A stretch of 64,000 nucleotides of DNA from an uncultured Lachnospiraceae bacterium (lineage in GTDB: Bacteria; Bacillota; Clostridia; Lachnospirales; Lachnospiraceae): NCBI GenBank assembly GCA_910578825.1, contig CAJTSB010000002.1:1-64000 (forward strand), given 5' to 3'. The notes below the pieces were generated by a model that saw nothing but the letters and a program-made list of their open reading frames with translations, ran no database searches and had not been told where the DNA came from. A program made the translations under genes and the position numbers. This document shows positions 46,066-54,939 of the stretch, in pieces (within the stretch, counting starts at the first letter, position 1; each line of letters begins with the position of its first letter).

Positions 46066-46371
46066 TTATTTCATCAATTTCTGTAAAACGGTTACTAATT
46101 CGTCCACGGTTTCCTCTCTGCCTTCCAGTATATCCTGCGTCACGCAAGTCTTAATATGGTTTGCCAGCAATGTCTTGTTAAAACTGTTTAACGCCGCATT
46201 CACAGCGGCAACCTGCACCAGAATATCCGTACAGTATACATCACGTTCCACCATTCCTTTAATCCCACGCACCTGACCCTCAATCCGGTTTAACCGATTG
46301 ATCAAATCCTTATATTCTTTCTCGGGGCGTTCCTTGGTCTTATTACAATTACATTCTGCTTGTTCCGGCAT
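46066..46371 (-). CDS. csoR: Copper-sensing repressor, CsoR family
   Basis: A 101-residue all-helical DUF156 protein. The ATG at 46371 follows AAAGGAGG by about 8 bases; a GTG nine codons earlier is less likely. INRLNRIEGQVRGIKGMVE is the family hallmark. The Cu(I) ligands Cys-His-Cys are all present (VYCTDIL, then NHIKTC), which separates it from the FrmR and RcnR types. It should bind its operator without copper and release it with Cu(I). The matching operator is at 46433-46453, and copA lies just downstream. Confidence 0.93.
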   Translation of the reverse strand: MPEQAECNCNKTKERPEKEYKDLINRLNRIEGQVRGIKGMVERDVYCTDILVQVAAVNAALNSFNKTLLANHIKTCVTQDILEGREETVDELVTVLQKLMK

Positions 46372-46429
46372 TCTGTGTTTCCTCCTTTGAATACCCACCT
46401 GATGTCATATTATTCCCGCAAACAACCAT

Positions 46430-46458
46430 ATTATATACCCTAATGGGGTATATTGCAA
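46430..46458 (-). promoter_or_regulatory. csoR-copA promoter with CsoR-type operator in the spacer
   Basis: On the minus strand TTGCAA (46453-46458), a 17-base spacer and TATAAT (46430-46435). The spacer is filled by an inverted repeat, ATATACCC (46433-46440) and GGGTATAT (46446-46453), which matches the known CsoR operator pattern of AT-flanked CCC/GGG halves. Repressor binding here would block both promoter boxes. Confidence 0.85.
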
Positions 46459-46590
46459 GTCTGTCTGGATTTTTTTTGTAAATTGTTTTATAATATGCCA
46501 GAAGGTTTACTGTTTTTATACGTTTTTCACGGAATTTGCCAAAAGTACCTGTCGCATTTTAGAAAAATCTCTATACATACGGAGGAAACC

Positions 46591-47682
46591 ATGAAGATAT
46601 GGCAGAATGAAACCGAACTTACTCTGGAGCATCCAGTTGCAATTGAAACATTCACGGAATCGATACTCTTTTTTGATATCGAAACCACGGGATTTTCCCC
46701 CATACACACGCACGTCTATTTGATTGGATGTGCCGCAAGGCGGGGACGCCTGATTTGTATTACCCAATTTTTTGCAGAAAAGCCGCAGGAAGAAAAATCC
46801 ATTCTAACTGCTTTTTTAAAGCTTGCCAGCCAGTATGAGGGTCTGATTTCCTTTAACGGACTTGGCTTTGATATCCCCTACCTGAAAAAACGTCTGGCAC
46901 ATCACGGATTACCTGACGCACCGGAATTTCCACACCTGGATATTTTTCATGAGATATCCGGGTTCAAATCCATCTTGAAACTGAACAATTTAAAACAGAA
47001 ATCACTGGAAACATTTCTGGGAATTGCAAGGGATGATCAATACTCCGGCGGAGAACTGATCAATGTCTATCAGGATTATGCAAAGCACCCATCCGCAGAA
47101 AGTGCGGAACTGCTTCGCCTTCACAACTATGAAGATTTGCTGGGAATGCCTGGGTTACTGCCCATCCTCGCCTATCCGGAATTGTTTGCGGGTGCATTTG
47201 ATGTCGTTTCCTGTGAGAAAAATGTATACAAAACATATGAAAACGAACAGGAGCTGGAATTAATTCTGACGCTTATGCCTGATTCTCCTCTTCCCAGACG
47301 GTTTTCTTTCGGAAAACAGGGCATCTATCTGACAGGTTACAACAGGCAGGCAAAACTAAAAATTTCCATCTACCAGGGGGAGCTGAAATATTTTTATCCC
47401 AATTACAGGGATTATTATTTTCTGCCTGAGGAAGACCGTGCCATCCACAAAAGCGTTGCCTTCTATGTGGACAAAAATTTCCGCACAAAGGCAAAGGCTG
47501 CCACCTGCTATAGCAGGAAGACCGGCTGTTTCCTGCCCCAATATGAAGAAATCGTTACCCCATATTTTAAATTAGAATTCCATGATACGGTAACCTGGTT
47601 TGAAATGACAGAGGAATTCACCGCTTCTGCCAAAACACAGAAAAGATATGTACAACATCTTTTAAAATATCTAAGTAAATAG
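46591..47682 (+). CDS. RNase H-fold 3'-5' exonuclease-like protein (YprB type)
   Basis: A 363-residue protein from the ATG at 46591, which has GGAGG 5 bases upstream; the longer frame from 46453 has no ribosome site. Residues about 25-190 have ILFFDIETTGFSPIHTHVYLIG (first DxE motif), FNGLGFDIPYLKKRL and HNYEDLLGMPGLLPIL (late Asp), matching the ribonuclease-H-like YprB family. The C-terminal about 150 residues are a beta-rich region of unknown role. It is divergent from csoR and has its own possible TATAAT (46489-46494). Substrate is unknown. Confidence 0.82.
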   Translation: MKIWQNETELTLEHPVAIETFTESILFFDIETTGFSPIHTHVYLIGCAARRGRLICITQFFAEKPQEEKSILTAFLKLASQYEGLISFNGLGFDIPYLKKRLAHHGLPDAPEFPHLDIFHEISGFKSILKLNNLKQKSLETFLGIARDDQYSGGELINVYQDYAKHPSAESAELLRLHNYEDLLGMPGLLPILAYPELFAGAFDVVSCEKNVYKTYENEQELELILTLMPDSPLPRRFSFGKQGIYLTGYNRQAKLKISIYQGELKYFYPNYRDYYFLPEEDRAIHKSVAFYVDKNFRTKAKAATCYSRKTGCFLPQYEEIVTPYFKLEFHDTVTWFEMTEEFTASAKTQKRYVQHLLKYLSK

Positions 47683-47700
47683 TGCATTTTATGCAATTCA

Positions 47701-47737
47701 AGAGCCCCCTGTGAAAAATCACAAAAGGGGGCTCTTT
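47701..47737 (+). terminator. Hairpin terminator between convergent genes
   Basis: AGAGCCCCCT (47701-47710) pairs perfectly with AGGGGGCTCT (47726-47735), followed by TT. Inside, GTGA and TCAC form a second small stem with an AAAA loop. It lies 18 bases after the exonuclease stop and before the convergent cheR stop. The T-run is short, so efficiency is uncertain. Confidence 0.7.
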
Positions 47738-47788
47738 AGAGGGGAGTATTTGTAACATAAATATTTAAGGGAAAATATCTCTTATTAC

Positions 47789-48562
47789 CTAATTCTTTTG
47801 GAAGAAGAATGACTGATGTCTCTGATAGTTCAATTCCTTGTAATTCATAATCTGCTCGGTACTGCCGATAAAAAGAATTCCCTCACTTGCCAGTGCGGCA
47901 TTGAACTTCTTATAAATCTCTTCCTTTGCTTCTTCCGTAAAATAAATCAATACATTTCTGCATACAATCAAATGACAGCCAACGGGATAACTATCCCTCA
48001 GTAAATTATGCTCTTTAAATTCTACCTGACGCTTGATCTCATTCGAAATCTGATAAGAACTTCCTATCTTTGTAAAATACTTCTTTTTGAAATCAGCAGG
48101 CACGGCTGCTATGCTTTTTTCATTATATATCCCCATGCGCGCTTTGTCAAGTACCTGTTTATCAATATCTGTCGCTGTGATGCGAATCTGATTGATCGGT
48201 ACGTGTCTTGACAATGCCATAACCAGAGAATACGGCTCGTCGCCGGTGGAACATGCAGCGCTCCAAATCTTAAGAGTCTTGCCAAAACGCTTAATTAACG
48301 CGGGAAAAACATTCTTGTCCAAAATTTCCCACTGTTCCGGATTTCGGTAAAATTCTGATACATTGATGGTAAGGAAATTTACGAACTGCTCAAATTTCTC
48401 TTCGTTCTTCTTAATCAACGCCACATAATCTTTATAGCTGCTGATGCCATTCTTGCCGATCAACGTATCAATCCGGCGTTTCATCTGCTTTTCCTTGTAT
48501 GAATTTAAGTCTATTTTAGTCAATCCTAAAATATCTTTTTTGAAATCCTCATATCCATTCAT
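47789..48562 (-). CDS. cheR: CheR-type chemoreceptor glutamate methyltransferase
   Basis: A 257-residue S-adenosylmethionine-dependent methyltransferase. The N-terminal helical domain (about 1-75) and the catalytic domain are both present: INVSEFYRNPEQWEIL, IWSAACSTGDEPYSLVMAL (SAM site), ITATDIDKQVLDKARMG and LIVCRNVLIYFTEEAKEE. It would methylate chemoreceptors at the inner membrane face. No other chemotaxis gene is nearby, so it is an orphan in this context. It lies 9 bases after rpsA and probably shares its transcript. Confidence 0.93.
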   Translation of the reverse strand: MNGYEDFKKDILGLTKIDLNSYKEKQMKRRIDTLIGKNGISSYKDYVALIKKNEEKFEQFVNFLTINVSEFYRNPEQWEILDKNVFPALIKRFGKTLKIWSAACSTGDEPYSLVMALSRHVPINQIRITATDIDKQVLDKARMGIYNEKSIAAVPADFKKKYFTKIGSSYQISNEIKRQVEFKEHNLLRDSYPVGCHLIVCRNVLIYFTEEAKEEIYKKFNAALASEGILFIGSTEQIMNYKELNYQRHQSFFFQKN

Positions 48563-48571
48563 GAAATTCCT

Positions 48572-49687
48572 CTATTCTTCTACTTCCGCAGACTCGTCGG
48601 CATCCTCATCCGGCTCCTGATCATATGTCTCTGCCGGAGCAAGCATTGCTTTCAGGCTCAGGCTGATTTTCTTTTCTTCCTCATTAAAATCAACAATTTT
48701 AGCCTCAATCTCCTGACCGATATTTAATACGTCTGCCGGTTTGTCCACATGTTCTTTGGAAATCTGGGATACGTGCAAGAGTGCATCCACACCCGGTGCC
48801 AGCTCTACAAATGCGCCAAAATCAGTCATTCTTGCAATTACACCTGTAATGATCGTGCCAACTGCATATTTCTCAGCAGCATTTTTCCACGGATTCTCAT
48901 CTTCAAATTTCATACTGAGTGCAATCTTCCTGTCGTTGATATCCTTAATAAATACCTTCACAACATCGCCAATCTTGAAGACTTTCTTCGGATTCTCCAC
49001 TCTTCCCCATGACATCTCGGAAATATGAAGCAGTCCGTCAGCGCCGCCCAGATCAATAAATGCACCAAAGTCCGTAACATTCTTAACGGTTCCTTCCAAT
49101 ACATCGCCGACATTAATTTTCTCAAACAATTCTTTCTGCTGCTCCTCTTTCGCAGCCATAAGCAACTGCTTGCGGTCACCGATAATTCTTCTTCTGCGCG
49201 GATTGAACTCTGTAATAACAAACTCAATCTCCTGGTCTTTGTATTTGCCCAGATCCTTCTCATATGTATCAGATACCAGGCTTGCCGGAATGAAAATTCT
49301 CGTCTCGTCAATGACAACGCTCAGGCCGCCTTCCAATACCTGAACAACCTTCGCCTTCAATACTTCCTGTGCGTTAAACGCCTCTTCGAGTTTCTTGCTT
49401 CCTCTCTCAGCAGCAAGACGCTTGTAAGTCAACAGTACCTGTCCCTCACCGTCATTCACTTTCAGGACTTTGGCCTCCATGGTGTCTCCCATGGAAATTA
49501 CGGTAGTCAAATCAACATTGGGCTCGTTTGTATATTCATTTCTGGTAATGATTCCATCGGATTTGTAACCAATATTTAAGATAATCTCGTCTGGTTTCAC
49601 ATCAATAACGGTACCTTCGACTACCTCTCCATTCCTTATTGTTTTAAATGATTCTTCCAACATTTGTTCAAAACTCATTTCTGACAT
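48572..49687 (-). CDS. rpsA: Ribosomal protein S1 (four-S1-domain form)
   Basis: A 371-residue RNA-binding protein. The ATG at 49687 has GAGGAGG about 9 bases upstream; a TTG six codons earlier is inside that site. Four S1 repeats are seen (about 18-90, 100-170, 190-260, 275-345), the last two with the clear GVxxxTDFGAFVDL-type pattern (GTVKNVTDFGAFIDLGG and GVIARMTDFGAFVELAP). The tail is acidic. Six-repeat proteins are found in proteobacteria; four is usual in Bacillota. The gene overlaps the end of ispH by 20 bases in another frame. Confidence 0.93.
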   Translation of the reverse strand: MSEMSFEQMLEESFKTIRNGEVVEGTVIDVKPDEIILNIGYKSDGIITRNEYTNEPNVDLTTVISMGDTMEAKVLKVNDGEGQVLLTYKRLAAERGSKKLEEAFNAQEVLKAKVVQVLEGGLSVVIDETRIFIPASLVSDTYEKDLGKYKDQEIEFVITEFNPRRRRIIGDRKQLLMAAKEEQQKELFEKINVGDVLEGTVKNVTDFGAFIDLGGADGLLHISEMSWGRVENPKKVFKIGDVVKVFIKDINDRKIALSMKFEDENPWKNAAEKYAVGTIITGVIARMTDFGAFVELAPGVDALLHVSQISKEHVDKPADVLNIGQEIEAKIVDFNEEEKKISLSLKAMLAPAETYDQEPDEDADESAEVEE

Positions 49688-50525
49688 TTTTTTGAACCTC
49701 CTCAATAATTTTGTTTGGGGTGGAAGCCCCTGCGGTAATACCTACGCTATTAATGGACCGTAATTTAGACAAATCCAAATCGTCGAGTGTCTGTATATAG
49801 CAAGTATTTTCACATTCTTTTTTACATATTTCAAATAACTTTTGCGTATTGGAACTGTTCTTTCCACCGACCACAATCATGGCGTCTACCTCTGCGGCAA
49901 TCTCCTTGGCCTCGGTCTGCCTTTCCTGCGTTGCATTGCAAATCGTATTTAAAACAATTATATCATAACCTTTTTTTGAAATAATTTCAACTAGTTCTTG
50001 AAATTTCTTGTTGTTAAATGTCGTCTGCGAGACAATACAGACCTTTTTTTCTGTATTCTGTATAAAATCATTCGCCTCCTGAAACGTCCCAATCACGCTT
50101 GTTTCCGCGATATTCTCACTCCATCCCTTGATGCCTTCCACCTCGGGATGATTTTCATTGCCAATAATTAACACATGATAACCATCGTGGCTGTATTTCT
50201 CCACAATCCCATGAATCTTCTTTACAAAGGGACAGGTGGCGTCCACATAAGGAATCTGCTCTTTTTCAAGCAGATCATAAATCTCCTTGCCCACGCCATG
50301 GGAACGGATGATGACTGTGCCATCCTTACAGTTTTTCAGTTCTTCGGCTGTCTCCACCACACATACGCCTTTTCTCTCCAAATCCGCCACAACTTCCTCG
50401 TTATGTATGATGGGACCATAGGTATAAATTTTTCCGTTTTTCTGTTTCACCTGCTCATAGACCGTGTCCACCGCACGTCTGACGCCGAAACAGAAACCTG
50501 CGCTTTTCGCCAGTATCACTTCCAT
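49668..50525 (-). CDS. ispH: 4-hydroxy-3-methylbut-2-enyl diphosphate reductase
   Basis: A 285-residue Fe-S enzyme, the last step of the MEP pathway (HMBPP to IPP and DMAPP). The three cluster cysteines are in KSAGFCFGVRRAVD, VDATCPFVKKIH and VLNTICNATQERQ; GKNSSNTQKL and TAGASTPNKIIEEV complete the signature. In many Clostridia ispH and rpsA are fused into one protein; here the stop of ispH lies within the start of rpsA. Two bases separate it from cmk. Confidence 0.96.
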   Translation of the reverse strand: MEVILAKSAGFCFGVRRAVDTVYEQVKQKNGKIYTYGPIIHNEEVVADLERKGVCVVETAEELKNCKDGTVIIRSHGVGKEIYDLLEKEQIPYVDATCPFVKKIHGIVEKYSHDGYHVLIIGNENHPEVEGIKGWSENIAETSVIGTFQEANDFIQNTEKKVCIVSQTTFNNKKFQELVEIISKKGYDIIVLNTICNATQERQTEAKEIAAEVDAMIVVGGKNSSNTQKLFEICKKECENTCYIQTLDDLDLSKLRSINSVGITAGASTPNKIIEEVQKNVRNEF

Positions 50526-50527
50526 AA

Positions 50528-51196
50528 TTACGCTTGCTTTTCCTTTACAATACTTAAAATTCTCTCTACGACTTCTTCAATCGTCATCTCAGAGCTGTCA
50601 ATTAAAACGGCGTCCTCCGCCTGTTTCAGGGGGGAAATCTCTCTTGTCATATCGCGGTAATCACGTTTTTCTATGTCCTTGCAGATTTCTTCCAGGCTGC
50701 ACGTTTCGCCTTTCTCCTGCAATTCCAGAAACCGCCGTTTGCCGCGGGTCAGTACGCTTGCAGTCAGATAAATCTTTACCTGCGCCTGCGGCAGTACACA
50801 GGTTCCAATATCCCTGCCGTCCATAATCAGGTCTGTCGTACGCGCCATCTCGCGCTGTAACTGCGTCAGTTTTTCCCGCACAGGCGCATGGACGCTGACT
50901 GCAGACGTCATCTTTCCAACTTCTTCCGTACGGATGAACCCGTTGACATTTTCTCCATTTAAATATACCTGTTGCTCGCCATTCTCAGTAGCAAGGGAAA
51001 CCGTAATCTGTTCACATGCAGCCGAAATTTCCGCCCCATCGTCCGCTGAAATCCCCGCGCGCAGAAAATACAACGCCATTGCGCGGTACATCGCACCGGT
51101 ATCCACATAAATATAGGACAATTGTCTTGCAACTTCTCTGGCAATGGTACTCTTGCCGGCCCCTGCCGGACCATCTATTGCGATATTAAACGCCAT
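50528..51196 (-). CDS. cmk: Cytidylate kinase
   Basis: A 222-residue kinase that phosphorylates CMP and dCMP. The P-loop is IAIDGPAGAGKSTIAREVA. YVDTGAMYRAMALYFLR, LIMDGRDIGTCVLPQA and the late DSSEMTIEEVVERI are characteristic. Length is normal. It lies between the HI0933-type flavoprotein gene and ispH, an arrangement common in Clostridia. Confidence 0.96.
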   Translation of the reverse strand: MAFNIAIDGPAGAGKSTIAREVARQLSYIYVDTGAMYRAMALYFLRAGISADDGAEISAACEQITVSLATENGEQQVYLNGENVNGFIRTEEVGKMTSAVSVHAPVREKLTQLQREMARTTDLIMDGRDIGTCVLPQAQVKIYLTASVLTRGKRRFLELQEKGETCSLEEICKDIEKRDYRDMTREISPLKQAEDAVLIDSSEMTIEEVVERILSIVKEKQA

Positions 51197-51225
51197 TTGC
51201 TGCCTCCATTTCTATATTGATCCAC

Positions 51226-52461
51226 TCAGATACTGTCTCCGGCAAGATAGCCGGTAGACCATGCAATCTGTAGGTTGAATCCTCCGGTCAGTGCATCCAA
51301 ATCCAGCACTTCCCCGGCAAAATACAGTCCCGATACCAGTTTCGACTCCATTGTGGAAGGATTCACTTCTTTGATACAGACGCCTCCCCTGGTGATAATT
51401 GCCTCATCAAATCCGCGGAATCGCTCAAGTGTCAGAGGAAAATGTTTGATCAGGTGCACAAACGCCATCCTCTGTTCTTTCGTAACGGCGTTCACTTTCT
51501 CTTCCGCTCCCACACTGCTTAATCGTATGATGACCGGAATCAGCTTTGCCGGAAACAGTTTTGAGAGGGCATTCTTAAACTGCCGGTTCTGATTGTCCTC
51601 AAAATCCCGCAAAATGCGCTTGTCCAATTGTTCCTCCGTCAACGCCGGTTTTAAATCAATTTCCATGGAAAACGGCATTCCATCCCTGTAATCGCCAACT
51701 ATGCTGCTGGCACTGATAATCAGAGGACCGCTGACGCCATAATGTGTAAAAATCATCTCGCCAAAGTCTTCAAACAGGAGTTTTTGTCCCTGCCTGATCC
51801 GTACGGTAACATTTTTGAGCGATAATCCCTGCAAATCCCTGACCCAATCCTCCGCGGTTTCAAATGGAACCAGGGACGGCTGCTGTGCCATCACAGTATG
51901 TCCAAGCAGTTCGGCAAAACCGTAACCATCTCCGGTTGCACCGGTAGACGGATAAGAGCAGCCTCCTGTGGCGATAATTACTTTATCTGCCTCTAACGTT
52001 CTTCCATCCGCAAGACGCACACCTGCTACTTTCCTTCTGTCACCGCCTTCTATCAGAATATCGGCAGCTTTTGCATGTAGCTGTATATCAATTTCTTGCT
52101 GCCGCATCACATTTTGCAGCGTCCGTATGACATCGGACGAGTGGTCGGATTGTGGAAATACACGTCCTCCGCGTTCCGTCTTGATGGCAAGACCATGTTT
52201 TTCAAAAAAATCCATGACCTGCCTGCTGTCAAAAGAATAGAACGCGCTATAAAGAAATTTGCTGTTGCGGGTGACATGTTTCAGCAAATCTTCCGTATCG
52301 CAGTCATTCGTGATATTACATCGACCCTTTCCTGTAATATAAAGTTTCTTACCCAGTTTTTCATTCTGTTCTAACAGCGTTACCTGATTTCCATTTCCAG
52401 CGGCACGAATCGCAGCCATCATTCCCGCCGCGCCGCCGCCAATTATAATTACTTTGCCCAT
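51226..52461 (-). CDS. HI0933/YhiN-family FAD-dependent oxidoreductase
   Basis: A 411-residue flavoprotein. The N-terminal FAD motif is VIIIGGGAAGMMAAIRAAGNG. KLYITGKGRCNITND, GRVFPQSDHSSDV and IIATGGCSYPSTGATGDGY are family blocks, and the C-terminal FAGEVLDLDALTGGFNLQIAWSTG closes the FAD site. The physiological substrate of this family is unknown. It lies 3 bases after the RpiR-type regulator gene and 29 bases before cmk, all on the minus strand. Confidence 0.92.
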   Translation of the reverse strand: MGKVIIIGGGAAGMMAAIRAAGNGNQVTLLEQNEKLGKKLYITGKGRCNITNDCDTEDLLKHVTRNSKFLYSAFYSFDSRQVMDFFEKHGLAIKTERGGRVFPQSDHSSDVIRTLQNVMRQQEIDIQLHAKAADILIEGGDRRKVAGVRLADGRTLEADKVIIATGGCSYPSTGATGDGYGFAELLGHTVMAQQPSLVPFETAEDWVRDLQGLSLKNVTVRIRQGQKLLFEDFGEMIFTHYGVSGPLIISASSIVGDYRDGMPFSMEIDLKPALTEEQLDKRILRDFEDNQNRQFKNALSKLFPAKLIPVIIRLSSVGAEEKVNAVTKEQRMAFVHLIKHFPLTLERFRGFDEAIITRGGVCIKEVNPSTMESKLVSGLYFAGEVLDLDALTGGFNLQIAWSTGYLAGDSI

Positions 52462-52464
52462 GCT

Positions 52465-53391
52465 CTAATTCTCTTCCTGCTGTGACTGTGCATAGCGAAT
52501 CCGTATGGAATCGCCGATATAATCAATTTCATCATTCCCGTAAACCTGATATTCATCCCAGAGCCGCTCTAACATTTCCAGATTTTTTAACACCTTTTTC
52601 TGACGTTTCATGCAGACCGCCATAATCAAGGCATTGATTACACTAAGAGGCGCTGTCAAAGAATCTACAATGGACGACATATCGCTCTGTGCGACAAGGT
52701 TACACGAGGAGTACAGATTCATCGGGGAATGTACGCTGTCTGTCAGGGTAATCACCTTGGCATTGCGGTTATTGGCAAATTCCATCGCCTTCAATACACG
52801 CAGTGAATAGCGCGGAAAGCTGATTCCAATCATCACATCCTCCCTGCCAATGTAAAACATCTGTTCAAACAGCTCACTGGCGCTGTTGGTGTGTATCCTT
52901 CTTACATTGTCAGACATCATATTCAGATAAAAGACCAGAAATTCCGCCAAAGGCGCACAGCTTCGTATTCCAATTACATAGATATGTCTGGCATGAAGAA
53001 TTGCATCCACTGCCAGATCAAAAGCATGTTCGTCAATCATCTTAAGCGTATCCTCAATACGCTTTGCATCAGATTTCAGCACCGTCGTAAGAATCTCAGA
53101 CCTGGTAATCTTCCCGTATACATGCTCCATCTGCTGTACCGCGTCCAATTTTCCCCGCACCATCTCCGCCATGGCCTGCTGAAACTGCGGATATCCCTTA
53201 TAGCCGAGATGTGTGGCAAATCGAACGACAGTGGACTCACTGACGCCCACAACCTCGCCCAGCCTTGCCGCCGTATAAAACACCGCTTCATCATAGTTGT
53301 CGGTGATATATGCGGCAATCCGTTTCTGCCCTTTGCTCAGGGTGGCGTACCGCTCATTGATTCGGTTCATTAAATCGTTCGCACTCGTCAT
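52465..53391 (-). CDS. MurR/RpiR-family transcriptional regulator
   Basis: A 308-residue regulator. Residues about 1-77 form the RpiR-type helix-turn-helix (SKGQKRIAAYITDN, AARLGEVVGVSESTVVRFATHLGY). Residues about 125-260 form a SIS sugar-phosphate-binding domain (ARHIYVIGIRSCAPLAEFLVFYL and DVMIGISFPRYSLRVLKAM). It would sense a phosphosugar. No sugar operon is adjacent; downstream are the flavoprotein, cmk and ispH genes and upstream the decarboxylase operon ends. Target is unknown. An AAAGGAG site precedes the ATG. Confidence 0.9.
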   Translation of the reverse strand: MTSANDLMNRINERYATLSKGQKRIAAYITDNYDEAVFYTAARLGEVVGVSESTVVRFATHLGYKGYPQFQQAMAEMVRGKLDAVQQMEHVYGKITRSEILTTVLKSDAKRIEDTLKMIDEHAFDLAVDAILHARHIYVIGIRSCAPLAEFLVFYLNMMSDNVRRIHTNSASELFEQMFYIGREDVMIGISFPRYSLRVLKAMEFANNRNAKVITLTDSVHSPMNLYSSCNLVAQSDMSSIVDSLTAPLSVINALIMAVCMKRQKKVLKNLEMLERLWDEYQVYGNDEIDYIGDSIRIRYAQSQQEEN

Positions 53392-53448
53392 ATCCCGTTT
53401 CTCCTTTGACGCTTTAGCGTGACAAACTCTTTTCTATAAGATGAAGAA

Positions 53449-53476
53449 AAGATACTGCTCAAAGGAACAGTATCTT
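53449..53476 (-). terminator. Terminator of the decarboxylase operon
   Basis: AAGATACTG (53449-53457) and CAGTATCTT (53468-53476) form a 9-bp stem with a 10-base loop, flanked on the plus side by CTCTTTTTT and on the minus side by TTCTTC. It lies about 25 bases after the stop at 53500 and before the RpiR-type gene. Confidence 0.65.
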
Positions 53477-53499
53477 CTCTTTTTTATACAAATATCATC

Positions 53500-54918
53500 T
53501 CAGACTGGATACGCTCCGTTCTTGGTATCTGCAACCGTAGCATCTACCTTTGTCTGCTGTGCTTCTCTGTATTTAAAGAACTCTGTTGCAACCTGCGGGA
53601 ACAACGCATAGGACAATACATCCTCATCCTGCTGTTTCCACTGTTTCATCTCAGCCTCAATCTTATGCAGCTCCGGCTCTAAGAGATCTGCATAACGGCA
53701 GGTAATTGCATTCTTCTTCTCGTCGCCCAATACCTTGTCGATGATTTCGGGATTGAACGGCTTGACAGTCTGTCCATATTTTCCAAGTAATACGTCCTTG
53801 GTCTCTTTTGTCGCAACTTTGTAACGCTCGCCCATCAATACGTTGAACACTGCCTGTGTACCAACAATCTGGGAAGACGGGGTAACAAGTGGCGGCTCGC
53901 CCAGGTCCTTGCGCACGCGCGGAATCTCTTCCAACACGTCCATATACTTGTCTTCTGCATTCTGCTCTTTCAACTGAGATACCATGTTGCTCAACATACC
54001 GCCCGGTACCTGATAAAGCAGCGTCTGAATATCCACACCCAATACTTTCGGGTTCAAAAGACCACTCTTCAATGCCTCTTCCCTCATCGGACGGAAGTAA
54101 TCGGCAATCTCTTTTAACAGCATCTGGTCAAATCCCGGATCCATCTGCGTTCCACGGAAAGCCTCTGCCATAACTTCTGTTGCCGGCTGGCTCGTTCCAA
54201 GCGCAAACGGTGACATTGCGGTGTCAATGATATCACAGCCTGCCTCAACTGCTTTGAGATAAGTCATGGAAGCAACACCGGACGTATAGTGAGTATGTAA
54301 CTCAATCGGAAGGGATGTTGCTTTCTTCAAAGATTTAACAAGCTCCTCTGCCTTATACGGCGTCAGCAAACCAGCCATATCTTTGATACAGATAGAGTTC
54401 GCGCCCATCTCCTCAATCTTCTTCGCCATGTCTGTCCAATATGCAAGCGTATAAGCGTCTCCCAGTGTATAGGAAAGCGCAACCTGAGCATGACCTTTTT
54501 CTTTGTTTGTAGCAGTTACGGCTGTCTGTAAGTTCCTTAAATCATTGAGACAGTCAAAAATACGGATAATATCAATTCCGTTTGCAATAGATTTCTGTAC
54601 GAAATACTCTACCACATCATCCGCATAAGGACGATAACCCAGAATATTCTGTCCGCGGAATAACATCTGTAATTTGGTGTTCTTAAATCCGTCTTTTAAT
54701 TTTCTAAGACGCTCCCATGGATCTTCCTTCAGGAAACGCAGGGATGCGTCAAATGTTGCTCCACCCCAGCACTCTACGGCATTATAGCCAACCTTATCCA
54801 TTTTATCAATAATCGGCAGCATCTGCTCTGTTGTCATTCGAGTCGCAATCAGAGACTGATGTGCATCACGTAATATGGTCTCCGTAATCTTTACGGGTTT
54901 TCTTTTCTGTTCAGCCAT
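53500..54918 (-). CDS. Oxaloacetate decarboxylase alpha / pyruvate carboxylase B-type carboxyltransferase
   Basis: A 472-residue TIM-barrel carboxyltransferase. ITETILRDAHQSLIATRM holds the first metal Asp, NSICIKDMAGLLTPYKAEE the carbamylated Lys, and ELHTHYTSGVASMTYLKA the metal His pair. It moves CO2 between oxaloacetate/pyruvate and biotin. It has no biotin domain of its own; a separate biotin protein is encoded upstream. The ATG at 54918 follows GGAGGAAATC, which overlaps an earlier ATG. It is the last gene of the operon, 21 bases after the beta subunit gene. Confidence 0.92.
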   Translation of the reverse strand: MAEQKRKPVKITETILRDAHQSLIATRMTTEQMLPIIDKMDKVGYNAVECWGGATFDASLRFLKEDPWERLRKLKDGFKNTKLQMLFRGQNILGYRPYADDVVEYFVQKSIANGIDIIRIFDCLNDLRNLQTAVTATNKEKGHAQVALSYTLGDAYTLAYWTDMAKKIEEMGANSICIKDMAGLLTPYKAEELVKSLKKATSLPIELHTHYTSGVASMTYLKAVEAGCDIIDTAMSPFALGTSQPATEVMAEAFRGTQMDPGFDQMLLKEIADYFRPMREEALKSGLLNPKVLGVDIQTLLYQVPGGMLSNMVSQLKEQNAEDKYMDVLEEIPRVRKDLGEPPLVTPSSQIVGTQAVFNVLMGERYKVATKETKDVLLGKYGQTVKPFNPEIIDKVLGDEKKNAITCRYADLLEPELHKIEAEMKQWKQQDEDVLSYALFPQVATEFFKYREAQQTKVDATVADTKNGAYPV

Positions 54919-54939
54919 GATTTCCTCCATTCTATTCTA

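Noticed and set aside
46453..46590. Longer N-terminus for the exonuclease gene
   Set aside because: The extra 46 codons cover the CsoR promoter region and have no ribosome site, while GGAGG lies before the ATG at 46591.
53409..53420. ACGCT-TT-AGCGT hairpin as a terminator
   Set aside because: The stem is only 5 bp with no T-run, and it lies in the leader of the RpiR-type gene.
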